Assembly: GCF_010183535.1 (NCBI RefSeq)
Contig: NC_071333.1
Span: 13,886,587-13,950,586 of the forward strand
DNA: 64,000 nucleotides
Reading direction: 5' to 3'
Source: Caenorhabditis remanei
Taxonomy: Eukaryota; Nematoda; Chromadorea; Rhabditida; Rhabditidae
Both the position numbers and the translations under genes were made by a program. The stretch's first letter is position 1. The number at the start of each line of letters is the position of its first letter. Below the pieces are notes generated by a model that saw nothing but the letters and a program-made list of their open reading frames with translations, did not search any database and was not told where the DNA came from. This document shows, one piece after another, positions 22,103 through 36,200 of the stretch.

Positions 22103-25059
22103 ATCGTCTACATTCTTCTTTCATATTTGTACTGTAGCTGTTTCACCCGTGATGTTTTTGTTGAAATGAAATAAAAGTGAAATTTTCATTGTTCTGAATT
22201 TTTTTAAATGAAACATGTGCTGCAACAAATATAGCAGAGGTTAAGTTACAAAAAATACGTCAATAGCGAAAGCCCATTGAGAGCATAACCCCTATATGCC
22301 AGATACCTGTTCCGAGCAGAGCACATTTGTAGAAAAACTTCCTCCTAAGCGTTGAGTGATATCCTTTCTGTCATGTTCGTATAAACGTGGAGGGGTATGT
22401 GGACACAGCCGTTTTTTCGAGGGAATTATGACATCAGCAACAATTCCATCATTTTTTATTTTTGGTTCACTTTACATGCTCCTCCTTGTGAAATCGAATT
22501 AGAGTGAAGTTACCTTTGAAAAATCGTGACCAAAACGAAACGGGTACTGATTTTGTCTTCTAAATTGGTCGGTTTTGCAAAAACCAAAAAGCTACATTTT
22601 TGTTATTTTTTCCGTGTCCAAGATATAAAATGATGAAATGTTTATTTCGTTTTTGCAGAAAGAATTCAGAGATTATCATCATCTAATTAAAATACTTCCG
22701 TTAATAATGAAAATATAAATATAAATTCCCTTCTAATGTTGTTGCTTAGAGAACTCTTCCAGAATGTAATCGTAAAGATCCTATGATGTTTATCATTTTT
22801 TGGAACATCTTATCAGATCGTTTTTCCAGAAGAATTATATAGATTTTCAAGCGTCCCTAGACTCTTTTCAACATGGAAGTCCATGTTATTTGTTAAAAAA
22901 GCTTTTGAGGAACTAAATAATGACATTTGTTTCTCACGGAGAATGTTCACAACTCATGGAGTTGACAATATAATTTGTTATGCTAGACGTTTCCGTGGCA
23001 CGTATTTATGTAACAAAAATAAATATCTGTCGATTGTTCCTTACGTCAAAGTTTGCTTCTAATTGAGAAAATGTGTTTTCTAATATAATTTTAGTTTTTA
23101 TTAAACTTTATGAATTCAATTATGATGACAATTTACGGTTTATGAAATCATGCTGCAAAAAATCAAACAAGATAAAGTTGGATCTATGAAAATCGTATAG
23201 TTGCAATGACGAAACTTTTAAAATTATAAGTCACAATTTGAAATCGTCATATTATTAATCGAAAAGTTTGTGTCTTGATTGATGTAGGGATTAATGTAAA
23301 ATGAAGAATGGGTGGGAACTCGAACTTTGATAATTGTTTCATAGTTATACTTAAGACAGGATCCGGGAAATACCTTCAAGGAAAACAACACATTTTCTAG
23401 TTAGTGAACATTCAATTTTACGTGCAATGTTTTAATTTTTCACGACACTTTTCAATTTATGCACTCTACCAAATATGTTATCATTTCTATGACCTGCTTT
23501 TCAGGGGATTCCCTTTCAAAAATCTTCCAAATTTTAAGATTTTGTCCGGATTTTGGTTTCTCAGAGGAAGTGGACCAATTTTTCAACATGTCTCTTTGTT
23601 TTTTTCCTGAAGAAACAACAAGACACAGTCATCTCGTTTTCTGTTTCAAAATTCAGTCGTCATAGCGTCTGCTGTTCAACCAGAACACCAACATTTTCGC
23701 TTACCACTTGTCAAAAAATGTGTTGTGTGTGTATTCAAATGCTCCTCGAGCCTCTCTTCAATTCCAATATAGGATAATAGGCAAATTTGGACATGCTCCT
23801 ATTTTTGGACGTCGTTTGGCCTTTCGATACAATTTTCATTCATTTTTAACTGGTTTGTTTTTGTTTTCTGCATAATTTGGACCGGTTACTTATCATTTCT
23901 TTAATGTTTCACTACTCTGGTATCAATCTCCATTTCCAGAATCGTCTAAGCGACATTCGTAAAAATCACGACACAAATAGATACGTTGATCTGATAGAAT
24001 ATTTAAGTTTCTACCAGGAAAAAAAAAACTCATTTCAGAAAAAAAGAACTAAGAAGGGTGGCATTTCGAATCAGTTTGAATTCCTGATACTTTTATTTAT
24101 ACATTTTTAGATTTTGGTCTCTCTTATTCTATGTCACAACTTTTCGCGTCATACCGGAAACTTCCAATCCTTTTTTGCAAAATTGGCTCCTTTATAGCTG
24201 GCTAATTCTGTGCTTGCCGTAGCCATGTTTCCCAGAAAAACTCGCGTGTCCAAAAAAGCACTACACGGCTGTTTAAAATTGAATTCTGACTTGTGTGTGT
24301 CACCAAATTTTTATCCTGTTGGACTGCAACCATAATATGCAAAGTGTGTCGTAGAATATCGAGTGCAATTGTGATAATTTGCGACAAAGCTGTGAGAAAG
24401 AGTGAGTGGGTGAAATTGAGCTTTTGCCCTTCCCAGAAAGACTGAAAGTCAACGCTGAATATCCTTCTAGCTCGAATATATAAATTATGGTATCAGAAAA
24501 TGCGAGACCGTTTTCTAAAAATTCGAAATAAGTATGCGTTGATTTTCGAAATTTCGCTCATGGTTCTCAACTGGAAGTAATTTCTTATGCGCAAGTCTGA
24601 AAAATTCAAGTGAAGCAATAAAGTAAGAAAAACACTTGTTCCCAGATTCAGTGTTCGAGAACCGGAACACATAGATGCCTGGTTATTTTTTTTCTTTTTT
24701 TTCCTTTTTTTGACTATTGAAATTGTTTATAGACCCTGTATGCTCTGTGTTAATAACTGTCACTTTCATCTCAAACTATAAATTTTTCTGGAGTCAGTGA
24801 CGTTTTAGTTCATCAAAACACGCACACACCAAAAAGTTAAAGAATCATCACTGTTTTTGAGTTTTTGAGATTCCTAGACTCGAAAGCTCAGACTATTCCC
24901 AAATGAAGATACTCATTTGAAATGTTGAATAACATCAGGTGTAGACAGTCATCCTAAGAATTATCTCATGACGTACTTGATTACAACTAGAACTTTCACT
25001 AATTATCACCTTGTCGTCACAGCTCCACAACTACTTAATGAGCGGCTATAAATGAAAAA

Positions 25060-25200
25060 ACGGTTCATTTTACCTGATCGCTTGATTTCTGGTTGCTTCT
25101 CACTTGTTTATTCATTTTTCCGGACGTAACTTGCTTTTCGCCGCTTCTCACTGAATTCATCCACACGTTACTCGCTAATTTCCGGTCAAACCCAAAACCT
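25060..25200 (+). other. Possible noncoding 5' exon of the GPCR gene
   Basis: Pyrimidine-rich sequence ends in CCCAAAACCT followed by GTGAGTTTAAA, a strong donor. It is preceded by TATAAA-like sequence near 25047. It could be a 5' UTR exon spliced to the acceptor at 30233. Cap or transcript evidence would be needed. Confidence 0.2.
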
Positions 25201-26438
25201 GTGAGTTTAAATATTGGTCGCCTACCCTCCAAAGTCCGGGCGGTTTTATGCTATGTCTCCTCGTAATCTCCCCATAGTGTCAAGTCTAGATTGAACTCTT
25301 GAACTGTTGTTGTTAATTTAATTGAGGAGAATTTTTTAGAGCGGTTTTTTGACATCTGATTTGACTAAATCAGCATCTGCCGTAAAAAACAGCTTGATAT
25401 AGAACGCTACTAAGAAAACAAGTAAAATTCATCGCAGTAGGCTAAATTAACTGTGATTCATATTCAAAGCATATTTTCGCGCCACCTACGTAAGATTTTG
25501 CAGGAAAGCATTTTAATAGCGAAACCTGACTCATTTTCAGAGTCTAGACTAATAGTTTAAAAGTTTTTGTTCTAGTTTACTCAGGATGTTTTGTGAATTT
25601 TTATAATTGGAATCAGCAAACTCAAATTATCATGATGTTTGAATCAGTTGACTTTTCCATCAGTTCCTTGTCCCCCTTCTTTCTGTAATCAGTTATTATT
25701 CAACGCCTCCTGATTGAATGTTACCAATACCGAAAATACGAAGTTCCTCGCCGACGATAATATCGTGTTTTCATCTTTTTCTCAATTCCAGGTGCCTTCA
25801 AATCTTCTGAAATGCACAAATTAGTGTTTTCATGAACGGCTGTTGAGTAGCGGTTTACTTCTGTTTTCACTTCTCTTCATTTTGCAAAATGCCGAGCATC
25901 GTTTTTTTTTGCAAATGTGAAATGACACTTTTTGAATGTTACCTCCAACTACCTCACTTTGCGTCAAACACTTTTTATGCGAACAAAAAATGTGTGGAAT
26001 GTTTTAGTGAACAAACGTGATCTAGATCATTTCATATCCATACGTTTCCTCCCAGCTGGCACATTGTGCTCTTCATCTTGAATGGGATAAGTGAGTCTCA
26101 CAATTCTGAAAATGTCATCATGAAATGTGTGAAAATTTTAACGGCGATCAAGTGCTTCCAGTGTTAATTTTTAGTCAGCGCCGACGTCCATTTCTAGATA
26201 TTCAACAAATGCAATTATGAAACAGGAGCGTATCCGTTTTCTTTTTTCTGTCTATATTCACGCCCTCTTTATTAAACGAGTTACCATTAACTCTCACTTC
26301 CTCTCTAGTTATTCTGTCTGTCTTCGAAAAGCTTTCAGTTCTTTTCCTTTTGCTCAATTAGCACATTCAAATGTGTGTCACTCTTTCTTATTCCGTCACG
26401 TTTATCAAATTCCTACGTTTGTTGTTTCATAAGGTCAG

Positions 26439-26474
26439 GAAAGCAGCTGGAGGTGGGGGAGCACAGCTGCTTTC
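26439..26474. other. Hairpin with paired E-boxes
   Basis: GAAAGCAGCTG and CAGCTGCTTTC form a perfect 11-bp inverted repeat around a 14-nt purine-rich loop, GAGGTGGGGGAGCA. Each arm contains CAGCTG, a bHLH site. Confidence 0.45.
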
Positions 26475-27419
26475 TCCAAAAATCAACAATAAATAGGTTC
26501 ACATTTCGAATGTGGAGCAGGAAACTCTTTATTTTTGTTTTTCACACCAACCTACTTAGTAGGCACTTCTATCCGAGTTTAATTGCACTCGCAATTTTCA
26601 TTTTCTCGTTCTCACAATTTTGAAAATTGTGATGTCAAAGTAAAATAGTGAAATGTTGATCTCGCTCAAAGATCCGTTGTGTTTCCTTTTTCATGTATAA
26701 ACAACTTTTTATGGTATTCAATTTGGCAAACTGAATATGTGAACATTCAAAAAACAGTTGCACAAATCGTAGCTCCAAAAAGCAGGCCCAGCCAGTCTTC
26801 CAGTTTTTGTATTAGAATATAAAAAGAGTCTGGAAGAAAGTTTCAACAACAACAGCATCGTTAATTTTCTCGATCTTCAACTTCCTAGTTCAAAGTTCCT
26901 TCTATGAAATAAGGATATCAAAGTCCCTTCGAACGTTTTTTCAAAGATGAATGCATTCCGACCACTTTTCAAATTTGATGAATCTCAAAAATCTCTTTTT
27001 CTAGCTCCTCACGCCTACTCGTTTCTTTTAGCTTCTTTTCTCTCATTGAATAAAAAGAAGACAGTTGTAATTTGATATACGCCATTCGAAACTTTTCTCT
27101 TATATCTACGTAATAATTAGGCACCTCATCACGATCCTCAAGACGATTGCCTAACGTTTGTTTCGACGACTCGGAAAGCAGAAAACGTGTTTTTCTTCTT
27201 TTTTCACGTATTTTTTCTTCGAAACTTCCTAAATTGCAATACCTATTTTTCACCACCCACTTGCAAATTGAGCTGATCATCAAGCATTGATGTTCATGTC
27301 ATTGAGTGCTGTTTGAACTTCGAAAGTATCAAATTCCCTTAACGAGTGCACAGAAAACTACCTCTTTTTTTGCTATTTCCTATTTGATGCCGTGTCGAAA
27401 AAATGTCTTAGAGATAAAA

Positions 27420-27695
27420 TACCGTAAATACTGTATTATAACGGCACCTGTAATAGAACGGCACCTGTATTACAACGGCACCCCATCTCTACTCAGAATT
27501 CATAAAAATGTTTATCAGGGGTTTTTTTCTCGGTTCTGATTAAAAGCAACGTGTTTGCTCACTTCTAGATCAGCAAATAGAACGTCCAAAAAAGTTTTTT
27601 CGTTCAATTTTAATGAGTTTCTGAAACCACAAAATTTCTCTCGGAGGCAGTTGAAAAATATAACGGCATGCCGTTATAATACAGTATTTACGGTA
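27420..27695. mobile_element. 276-bp MITE-like element with perfect 27-bp terminal inverted repeats
   Basis: The ends TACCGTAAATACTGTATTAT and its inverse extend to 27 perfectly paired bases (27420-27446 and 27669-27695). Inside the left end are three imperfect direct repeats of a GTATTATAACGGCACCT unit. The right end abuts an 18-base palindrome ATAACGGCATGCCGTTAT (27660-27677). No coding capacity, so non-autonomous. The superfamily is not clear; ends begin and finish with TA. Confidence 0.8.
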
Positions 27696-30250
27696 AGCTA
27701 ATTTTATGTCTAATAACACACAAAAACAAAACTTGTCTACTCGTCTTCCTGCTTGCATTCAGCGAAACGTTTTCCTTATGTTTTCTTACCCAAACATTTC
27801 CAGAATTGGTTTTCTGCAGTTGATGTTATCCCAAGAGCTGTCAAATGTTGAACCCCCGAGAAAACTGTCTGGGGAAAGGAGTTCCAGCACTCTCTTAAAT
27901 TTGTTCTGAAATCTTTGAAATAAATTGATTCTCGGGACCAGTAATTAATATTCGAGCTCATTTCTTAAAGATCATGCTTCACGCATTTCTTTTAAAAATT
28001 CTATTCTTTATGACTGAAGTTCATCGCACGCCCTTCCCATCTCACATCATTATTTTCTTTCTCGTCCATCCCTTTTCTGTTTTATCTAAATACTCATTTC
28101 AATTAAAAACGCAAAAACAAACAATTTTTGCAAACAAACAATTTATGGTTCCCTCACTTTTTTACCCACCCGGTTAATTTTTTTCATCGCATTTTACAGT
28201 ATGCCCATCTGATCCGTTTTAGTTGTTTTCTGCTATGAGATTACTTTTCTTCAGTTTACATTTACTTTGCATTCTCCGATTTCACCATTGTTGTGTCTGT
28301 CTGGAAGACGGGTGCATATCCCAGAATTCCTTGATCTTGACCTTGAAGAAGGAATGAAATGAACTTTAGCAATGACATGCACATAGACATGACTAACTAC
28401 TGCCCCCTACATTCATTTGCATATAATTTTTGTAAAATTGAATATCTTAATTTAGAACCGAAGCTCTCTCAGATTTTATTTTATTCCGCTTTCAAGTTCT
28501 CACCAGGACTTTAGAATTTGTTTTGCATTTTTGAATTTTCCCACTCTTCCTCCACAATCATATAAATAGCCATAGATCCAATCACTCAAACTTCAAGTTT
28601 CATTCTTCCGATTGCTTCCCACAGGAGAAATAAGAAAAAAGATTCAACCCACTCAAATGCTCATTTCAAATAGAAATATTGTGTGCTGTGATCCTATCAG
28701 ACTAATTAGTTGTGTACTAGGCACGATACACCACGAATTATGCAAATCACGTTTTTTTTGTTGTTCTAAGAACGCCAGATAATTTGAGATTCATTAGCGG
28801 AAAGGATTATCAACGAAATCCTTTTTAAGAGAAGCAGATTAAAAAAATAACTTTTGAGTGTAGTGTGTAAGTGCACGTAGTTTTGGTACAATTGTTCAAT
28901 TCATGGGTTGCAACTGGTACAAAAACTTTTACTCAGCTAAATTCCTGTAGATAATTTTATTTTGAAATCAGTTAGCATGTTTCAGCCTGCGGATATTACT
29001 ATTTTTGTATCACTTGAAAAATTTGATTAAATTTTGAAAGTCCCTCATTTTTTCATTCCAATATACGTTTTTTTCTTTATTTCCCAACAAAAAGTCTAAT
29101 TTGATTTTGGGTATCCAGCCATTACTCTTCTTCAATCTGTCGTTCTCTGTTATTTCTTTTGGTCCGCCAAAACCATTTTTCAACTGTCAAATTTTGGATT
29201 GAATCTCTTGACTACTTTCGCAAGCCCATCATTTATTTTATGACCGATTACCCAATTTCCTGAATTATTTCTTTCAATTTATAAAATTCACTTTGTAAGA
29301 GTAACGGAAAAAAACAGATCAGTTTCATGTTTCCCAGGAAGACATTGTTTTATTTCCGTCATCTGAAACTTGATAGTTCTTCTAAGATTGAAAAAATGTT
29401 CCAACGGATGTTTGTGTTCAAAGAATCTGATACATTTTCAGAATAATTGAGTTTCTGGAAAGATGCGTTAATGTTTGTCAATACTGAGAACACCCATTAC
29501 TCCAAAAACCACAAACTGCCATCCAGACCCATTAAAATATGATGTCAACAGATAGCTAGACGGAATTCACTGAAAAAGTTCGACTTCTTCATTCAATAAA
29601 ATGGAATGAACATCAAAACCAAAAGATATGGCCTTGGCTCATCAGTATTTTTCGATGCGTTATAGGTTGTTTTTTGTCTTTTCTTTTTCAAAGTCCCAAA
29701 GGTCTGTTTTTAACCAAAACCGTTGTTCCAAACAAATGAGTGACATGGCTTTTGAGATTTTAAAATGGGTTTTCTAAGAAATCACCATATTTTTTCATGT
29801 TCTTGTTATTGAAACTCAACTTTTCTGATGTATACTGCACACAAGTGAAAGGGAACTCGAAACAAATTTCAGAAGGAAAACTCATCAATGATCAAGTCTA
29901 TATATTCAAATTTTTTGTAAGTACACCGTTCTCACGCCCTGTTCTCGTATATTATGACAATTTTCTTTTTTCTTTTTTTTCCTTCATAATTTCATGGCAC
30001 ACACACATACGTCTGCTCGCCTACTAATCTCATCAATCCCAACCTGATTTGTACTTTAATAACCCTCTCACTTTTCCTTTCTTTCTACTCATTCTTCTAT
30101 TCTTCATCACAGAAAAAAAATCTGTCTAGAAGATTTATGCTCAGCCATCCCGAACCTTTTTCGTCATTTTTCTTTGGTTATCTCTTCCGTTTTTCCGTCA
30201 TTATTTTTTATTCAGTTAATATGTTTGTTTCAGAACACACATACTTAGGG

Positions 30251-33200
30251 ATGGACTTTCTCAACGAGTTATTCTTCACGGATACCGATATAGAGGATCT
30301 GGTGAGTTCTGGGGAACAATAATAGGGTAATGGGTGTGAAAAGAACGCATGCTGGCAAAAATGAGAGTAAATGAAATGAAAACTAAAATAGGCAATTATG
30401 AAAATAGCAACAGCACAGTAAATAAAGTGAAAACTGTTTGTTTTAACTTTATTATCCTGAGAATTGAAGTCATAACTTATAATATACTTTTTTTTCAATA
30501 ACTATTGTTTAAAGTAAACGAATGCTTTTTTTGAGCCGTAGTGTGTGTGTCGTACTGTTTTCATTCTCAGAGAAAAGAAAACAATCCGAGAATGAAACTA
30601 ATATGCCCACCCTCTGCTCCACACATATAGTTGTTTGCTTTTGGTAAGATCTAGACAAGAAAACAATTGACGAAAAAATATTCTGGAGGTATGGGGAATT
30701 GAACCCCAGCCCTCTCCCATGCTAAGGGAGCGCTCTACCACTGAGCTATACCCCCGCACGACCATTGTCAATTTGATGGCATATAGATTACCGCCTAGTG
30801 ATTGAAATAGTGGAGAAGATTACTTGAAAAGTGATAAGACAATATCATTTCGAAAGTTTCAACTTATTTGAGAATGTCCTTTTTAGAATATTGTTTTTTA
30901 TTTTTCAAATTTCTCTTGTATATTTTCTTTTAAGTTTTTAAAAAGATGATCTTACTCTAGGTCTAGGCAAACAAATCGAAATGCGATATGAAATTTTTTA
31001 GATAACAAATTGTTCGTTCTATTTATCTTATTTCAGAACAAAATGTTCCAGTGGAATAATATAACGGTTTTCTATTTTATTGTAACTCCACGGTGAACAT
31101 ACATATGTGTTGTAAAAAATCTGAGTATTAGTGGGTCTATTGGTTTGTGTCTGCCGAGTATTATGCCTTCTATTTTTATATCTTCTCTTACAATACCAAA
31201 TACTTCTCTCTCCACGAATTGCCGAACGCACTTTATCGCTTCATTCTGTTCATTTTTGTAGCAGTAACACAATACAAAAAGGACGTGCATTCTGAAAACA
31301 AACGCCCTCCCCCGTTCTGTCTCCTCTCTTTCATTTTTTTTAAATTTCCGTCTGACTTTCGGATACATCGTTTCATCATTTGGTAAAGTGCTTTCTTAGT
31401 AAAAGATCATTCCGCCACAAAAATTTATGGTCCTTCTCTTTTTCCTGATTTTATTGGAAACCGGTTTGATTTTGCAAGATTAACCAGAAAACTCATTTCG
31501 TTAAAAGGTTGTCTAAATGGAAATCAGTTAAACCTAATCCGAAAAAAAGATTCTGAACTTTTTCCAATCTCGAACTTGAAGAGAGCTGTGAAATAGAGGA
31601 AGTAGATTTCGCCCATAAAAGGTATGCACATTTCCTGACTAGTAATGTGTATTTGGTTCTCAGAATTGTGTGAATGATTCTGAATTCTTCTTACAGTCTG
31701 TTTTTCTTTATGTGGTTTGGTTCTGACTAGATTTCCTAGACAATATTTATATACAATCCAAGATACAATTCTGCAGTCTTCGTGGGAGTGTTTTAGTAGT
31801 CACCTAGAGACCTCTCAGACATGTTATCATAAGACTGTTATGTGGGCTAATGAGTAATTTGTTATTTTCCAAGAAATCCCTAGAGTCCTTTCAGTCTGTT
31901 GTTCGTATCACTGAAAATTACTGTTTTGCGAAACGACACCACAGTACGCGTTTGATTTTTAACTAATTATCAGGTTCCTTCTGATAGTTCAAAGAACTTG
32001 ATTTTTGTTGTTGTTGTTACAAAACACAAAAACTAGTTATTTTATAAACGGAACTCCAATGAAGTATCATGAAATATGCATGAGCAAAACGTGAGAGGTC
32101 GGCACAAAATAAGAAAGTTTCATTTCCAGCCCTTCCCGTTTTCTGGATCACCTTTTTCTAAAACTCCAAACCTCAAGAATTGTGTTCTCTTATTGTCTTC
32201 GCAAGTTAATTTCCGTTCACATCACCATCTTCACGTTCCAACTCTTTTTTCGTTACGTAGTTTTGTTCTTTTATTTCCTCACCATCTTCGTCTTATTAGT
32301 TGTTAAAAAGTTGTAGTTTGAAAATGAAAGGCTTTGTCATATTCTTACTGGTAATAAGCAACTTGTTTCTTGCTTTCGCTCTAGTTTTATGGTTCCGCAT
32401 ATTTTCTTTGAATTTTATATATGTCGTTGTTTCAGTTGGAAAGTCACAATAGTAAAGTTTATGCAGTAAGAATAGTTGATGAATGCGGGAAGAAAGTGCA
32501 TTCATTCTAACAACTAAATTTTTCTCTTCTAGTAAGAATATTCCTGAAATATGATAAACATAGACGCATTCCTTTTTCAGAACCTGACATTTTCGAATTT
32601 CATTCACTTTTCTATTTTCAGTCATTCTAATTTTATTCAGCAGATAAAATGGCGTAATCTGAAATAATTGAAACAATGATCATGCGCGTAGTGCTCCAAA
32701 AATAAACTAGATAGGATAAATGCAGGTGGTTTCACCGGAAACATCGTTTACCCATTTGGTCTCTGTCTGCGTTGGTTTCAAATTTAGTTGTAGAACATAT
32801 TCATAACTTTCTTTCTTTTTCTTTTGCTTTCCATGACGGTTTGTAACGAAGAACGTGTTATTAATTGCAACGATCAATGTTTGTGCCGTCTTTCTGAACT
32901 AATTGGACGTTGAGTATCAGTTTCTCTGTTTAGGTTACTCATGACTCAGACATGTCTCTTATAATTAGTACTAATTCTAGGGTATCAAAATTTCAAGAGC
33001 ATTGCAGAGTTTTGTTATTCACTAGTTGGAACCGTCATCATTTCACAATATGCAAAAATTTTCATTTTCTTTCCTTTCTGAACCTTGTCATCTGACATCG
33101 GAACTTTTTGTGATCGAAAAGTTTCATCTCTCAATAATTATAACAATGAAGACTCACTACAAAATTCAAGCTGTTCGTCAGTTTGATGAGTCCAAAGTCT

Positions 33201-36200
33201 TTCTCTCTCATCTGTATAACTGATGATTTATAGCCCGACGGCGGCGAATGACCGACCGACAGATGAAGAGCAAATGAGGGCACGCACTTCATCATTTCTT
33301 TCTTGCTGTTTCTGTCAAAATAGACAAACTGTGCATGCTCAGACAAAACACGACAATTTGGTTGCTTCTGGAAACAAACGACAGACGTGTTTGTTTCAGT
33401 TTCATACATACATGATTGAGACTTGCTGGCGTTGTCTGAAGAATGATGGATTTTGCACTTTTTGGAAAATCGAACAGATGACATGTTTTTTATATTTATT
33501 GAATGATGGACTTCCACTGATTAAAAGTCTATTTTTTGAAGGCGACAAAATCCTCGAATAATCTGAGATTTTGTCTGAGCGCATTTATTTTTGAGTTTTC
33601 TCGTTTCTACAGTTTTTTATAATAGACCATCTAATAAAATTATAATTAAAAAAAACAATTTTTCGATTAGGTGTTCAATTACTTATAAGTTACTGCTTGA
33701 TTTAGCTTGGTTTCTGATTCTTAACTCTTCAAGTTTTCTTGAAAGTGGTTCTACCATATGTCTAATAGAATCTATTCTCAAGATGCTCTAGACGTCAAAG
33801 TGTTCCTCTATAAAAGTGGGACACTTTGAACTATTTCTAATTAGACGAATCGTTCAACTCTGAAATTGGATTTTTATTTGTATAAAATCAGAATTATATC
33901 AAAAACTTACAAGACGGTTCCCTGACTCAACCGTATTTTCGACGTAGAAGCATATTATTTGGCAGACCCTGTTTTTTTCTTTAAATTCAAAATTGTATCT
34001 ATTTGTGACGTTCAATCTTTCGTGACTTCATCGGTTCCGACAAAGGTCATATTTTCTGCCAGGAAACCAATGGGGCGCGGAAAAAACTTGAAAACAACGA
34101 CTTTTTGGGAAGCAAGAAAACTCAAACTATACTTCCATCCCATAGGTACTCACTATCTTTAATAGAAATCTTCAAAAACTTCTCTCATCACCCTTCAGAG
34201 ACCCATCCCATCAAAAATGTTTTGGAAAGTGTAAGAAAACATTCCCACTCCGTCTGAAGCGTTTTCTTTACTCGCTCTGTCCTATCTTTTTTATTTTTGT
34301 TTTTGGTTGTGGTCCCCCTTCTCCGTTTGTGGGTTTTTGGTAGAGCCGTTCCTTTTGCTCAAACATGAATTAAGCAATTCAATCCAACCGCCGTGGTGCC
34401 CCATTTAATTTTGGATTTCGGGCTGGGTGAGCCGAGGAGTCGGGAGCCAAATTTATGGGCCAAGAAGGTATTTCTTCTTCATTTTTATGTTTACCCAAGA
34501 AAATATATAGATGCATATAAAATATGGTCACTGGTTTCTGGAAATACCTTTCTTTTTCAATTTCCTGAAATCTCGTTTATTTGGATTTTAAGAATAAGTC
34601 ACCAACTGTTCATTTACACTACAAAACCAATTTTCTCATTACTTCGTGTATCTCTCAATTCTTGTATCCGCCCTAAAAAATATTCCCACTACTAATTATC
34701 CCCTTACCATATAATGTACTACAGATCCTTTATTTACAATGTCCCGTACCCAAAATAAACATTATCTTCTCTAGAAAATGTTCTGTTCTGAACAATGATG
34801 TTTCCATTCGTTTGAGGTTCTGATCAGCTGTTTTGAGAATTGAGTGTTTGCAACTAACACCTGAATATACTGGAATCAAGTGTCAATACGTGTAATCACC
34901 AACTTTTTTCTCTTTTGAAACACAAGTTTAGCACCTGAACTTTCATATGTGCATTTCTTTTTTAGACATTCTAGAAACATGAAGTTGCTCATAACTTTTT
35001 TTTGGGAATTTCCGTCAGGTATTTTTTTCTACATCTGATCTGTTTTTGCTTTTCTTTGGAATCTAAGGATTACTTATGAGTTTATCCGTGTTCGAATGAA
35101 AAGGGAAATGACACATTAATTTTGTCGCATCTCGAGAATCAACACATTTTAATGTCCAGTTCTATGAATAGGTTTACGGAATGTCCGGATTGTATCCAGC
35201 CTGGTGTCAAACGTGTTTTCCTTTGTTTTCCTCGGAATAGAGGTTTAATGAGAAAGTTTTCATGGTTCTAGACTCTCAAAGTCCAACCGACATACATCTT
35301 GCAATCATATCTTATCTATGAACTAACTGACTCACGATTAGTTTTTTTCTATCTCTCTCCTTCTGCTATACAATTAATTATTCATCTCACCAAAGTTTAC
35401 AGCTATTTATATATTCTTTATCTATCTTTTTCTCATCATCTGAAAAAAATATCCAAACTGGAATGACCAGTTGTATCTTCTTTTTTCCTGATGTCTTGAA
35501 CTTTTTCTACAAAATCATAGGGATCAGAATGTTTAAATTCAATGAAACAGTTAAATGTCATCAAACTTTTCTGTGAACTTTATTACTTCTGGAATTTATA
35601 TTTAAAAGTCTGCTAATCTGCTGAATATTCACATTGTAAGTCGTTAGCCTTTAATCTTTATTTCTCAGAAATCACCTGTAAACCATTGTCTCCAATTGTT
35701 TACTACGATTACTACACTTCGATCTTTCAGATTTTCCAATCTCACTAAAAACATGTGTTAAATAACCTACTGTAAAAAACCACTGTTCGAACAAAAAAAA
35801 GTTAGAAAGTCAAAATTTGGGTTTTATGTTTTGGTTTAATCTTAGAAAAAAGAACAATTAGTATTCCTGAAGTTTTGAAATCAGCGTCAAGGTCAGTTAA
35901 TTTTGAAAATTACATAGACCTAATCCTCAAACAAGTGTCTTTTTTTTCTAAGTCAAAAGTCAAACTGCCAAACAACACCCCTCTCACCCCCGTGTTTCTC
36001 ACTTTTTCCCAACCTAATTCCAATATTTTTCTACACAAGAAAACTCACAAACGGAACTCCTCCATCTCTCCTCTCAATGCGGAAATTGGAAAGAAAAAAC
36101 CCCCCTTCACACTAAATGAAACCCGGCTCAGTACGTTAGAATAAATTAAATGTGGGATAAGAGGAAGCTTAGCTCTTTTCAAGATTTCAGCTGAAACGAC

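Larger units (their letters stand above)
22103..30233. other. Gene-poor 8 kb region upstream of the GPCR
   Basis: I find no supportable coding gene. Open frames are short, lack splice context and have no recognisable families. It holds a perfect-TIR element (27420-27695), a hairpin with two CAGCTG E-boxes (26439-26474), and a possible noncoding exon ending in a good donor at 25200. Its size and position suggest distal regulatory DNA of the receptor gene, but that is inference. Confidence 0.5.

Noticed and set aside
33223..33561. 112-codon frame in the GPCR intron
   Set aside because: No acceptor/donor pair, no family marks, and an overlapping antisense frame of similar length; likely chance.
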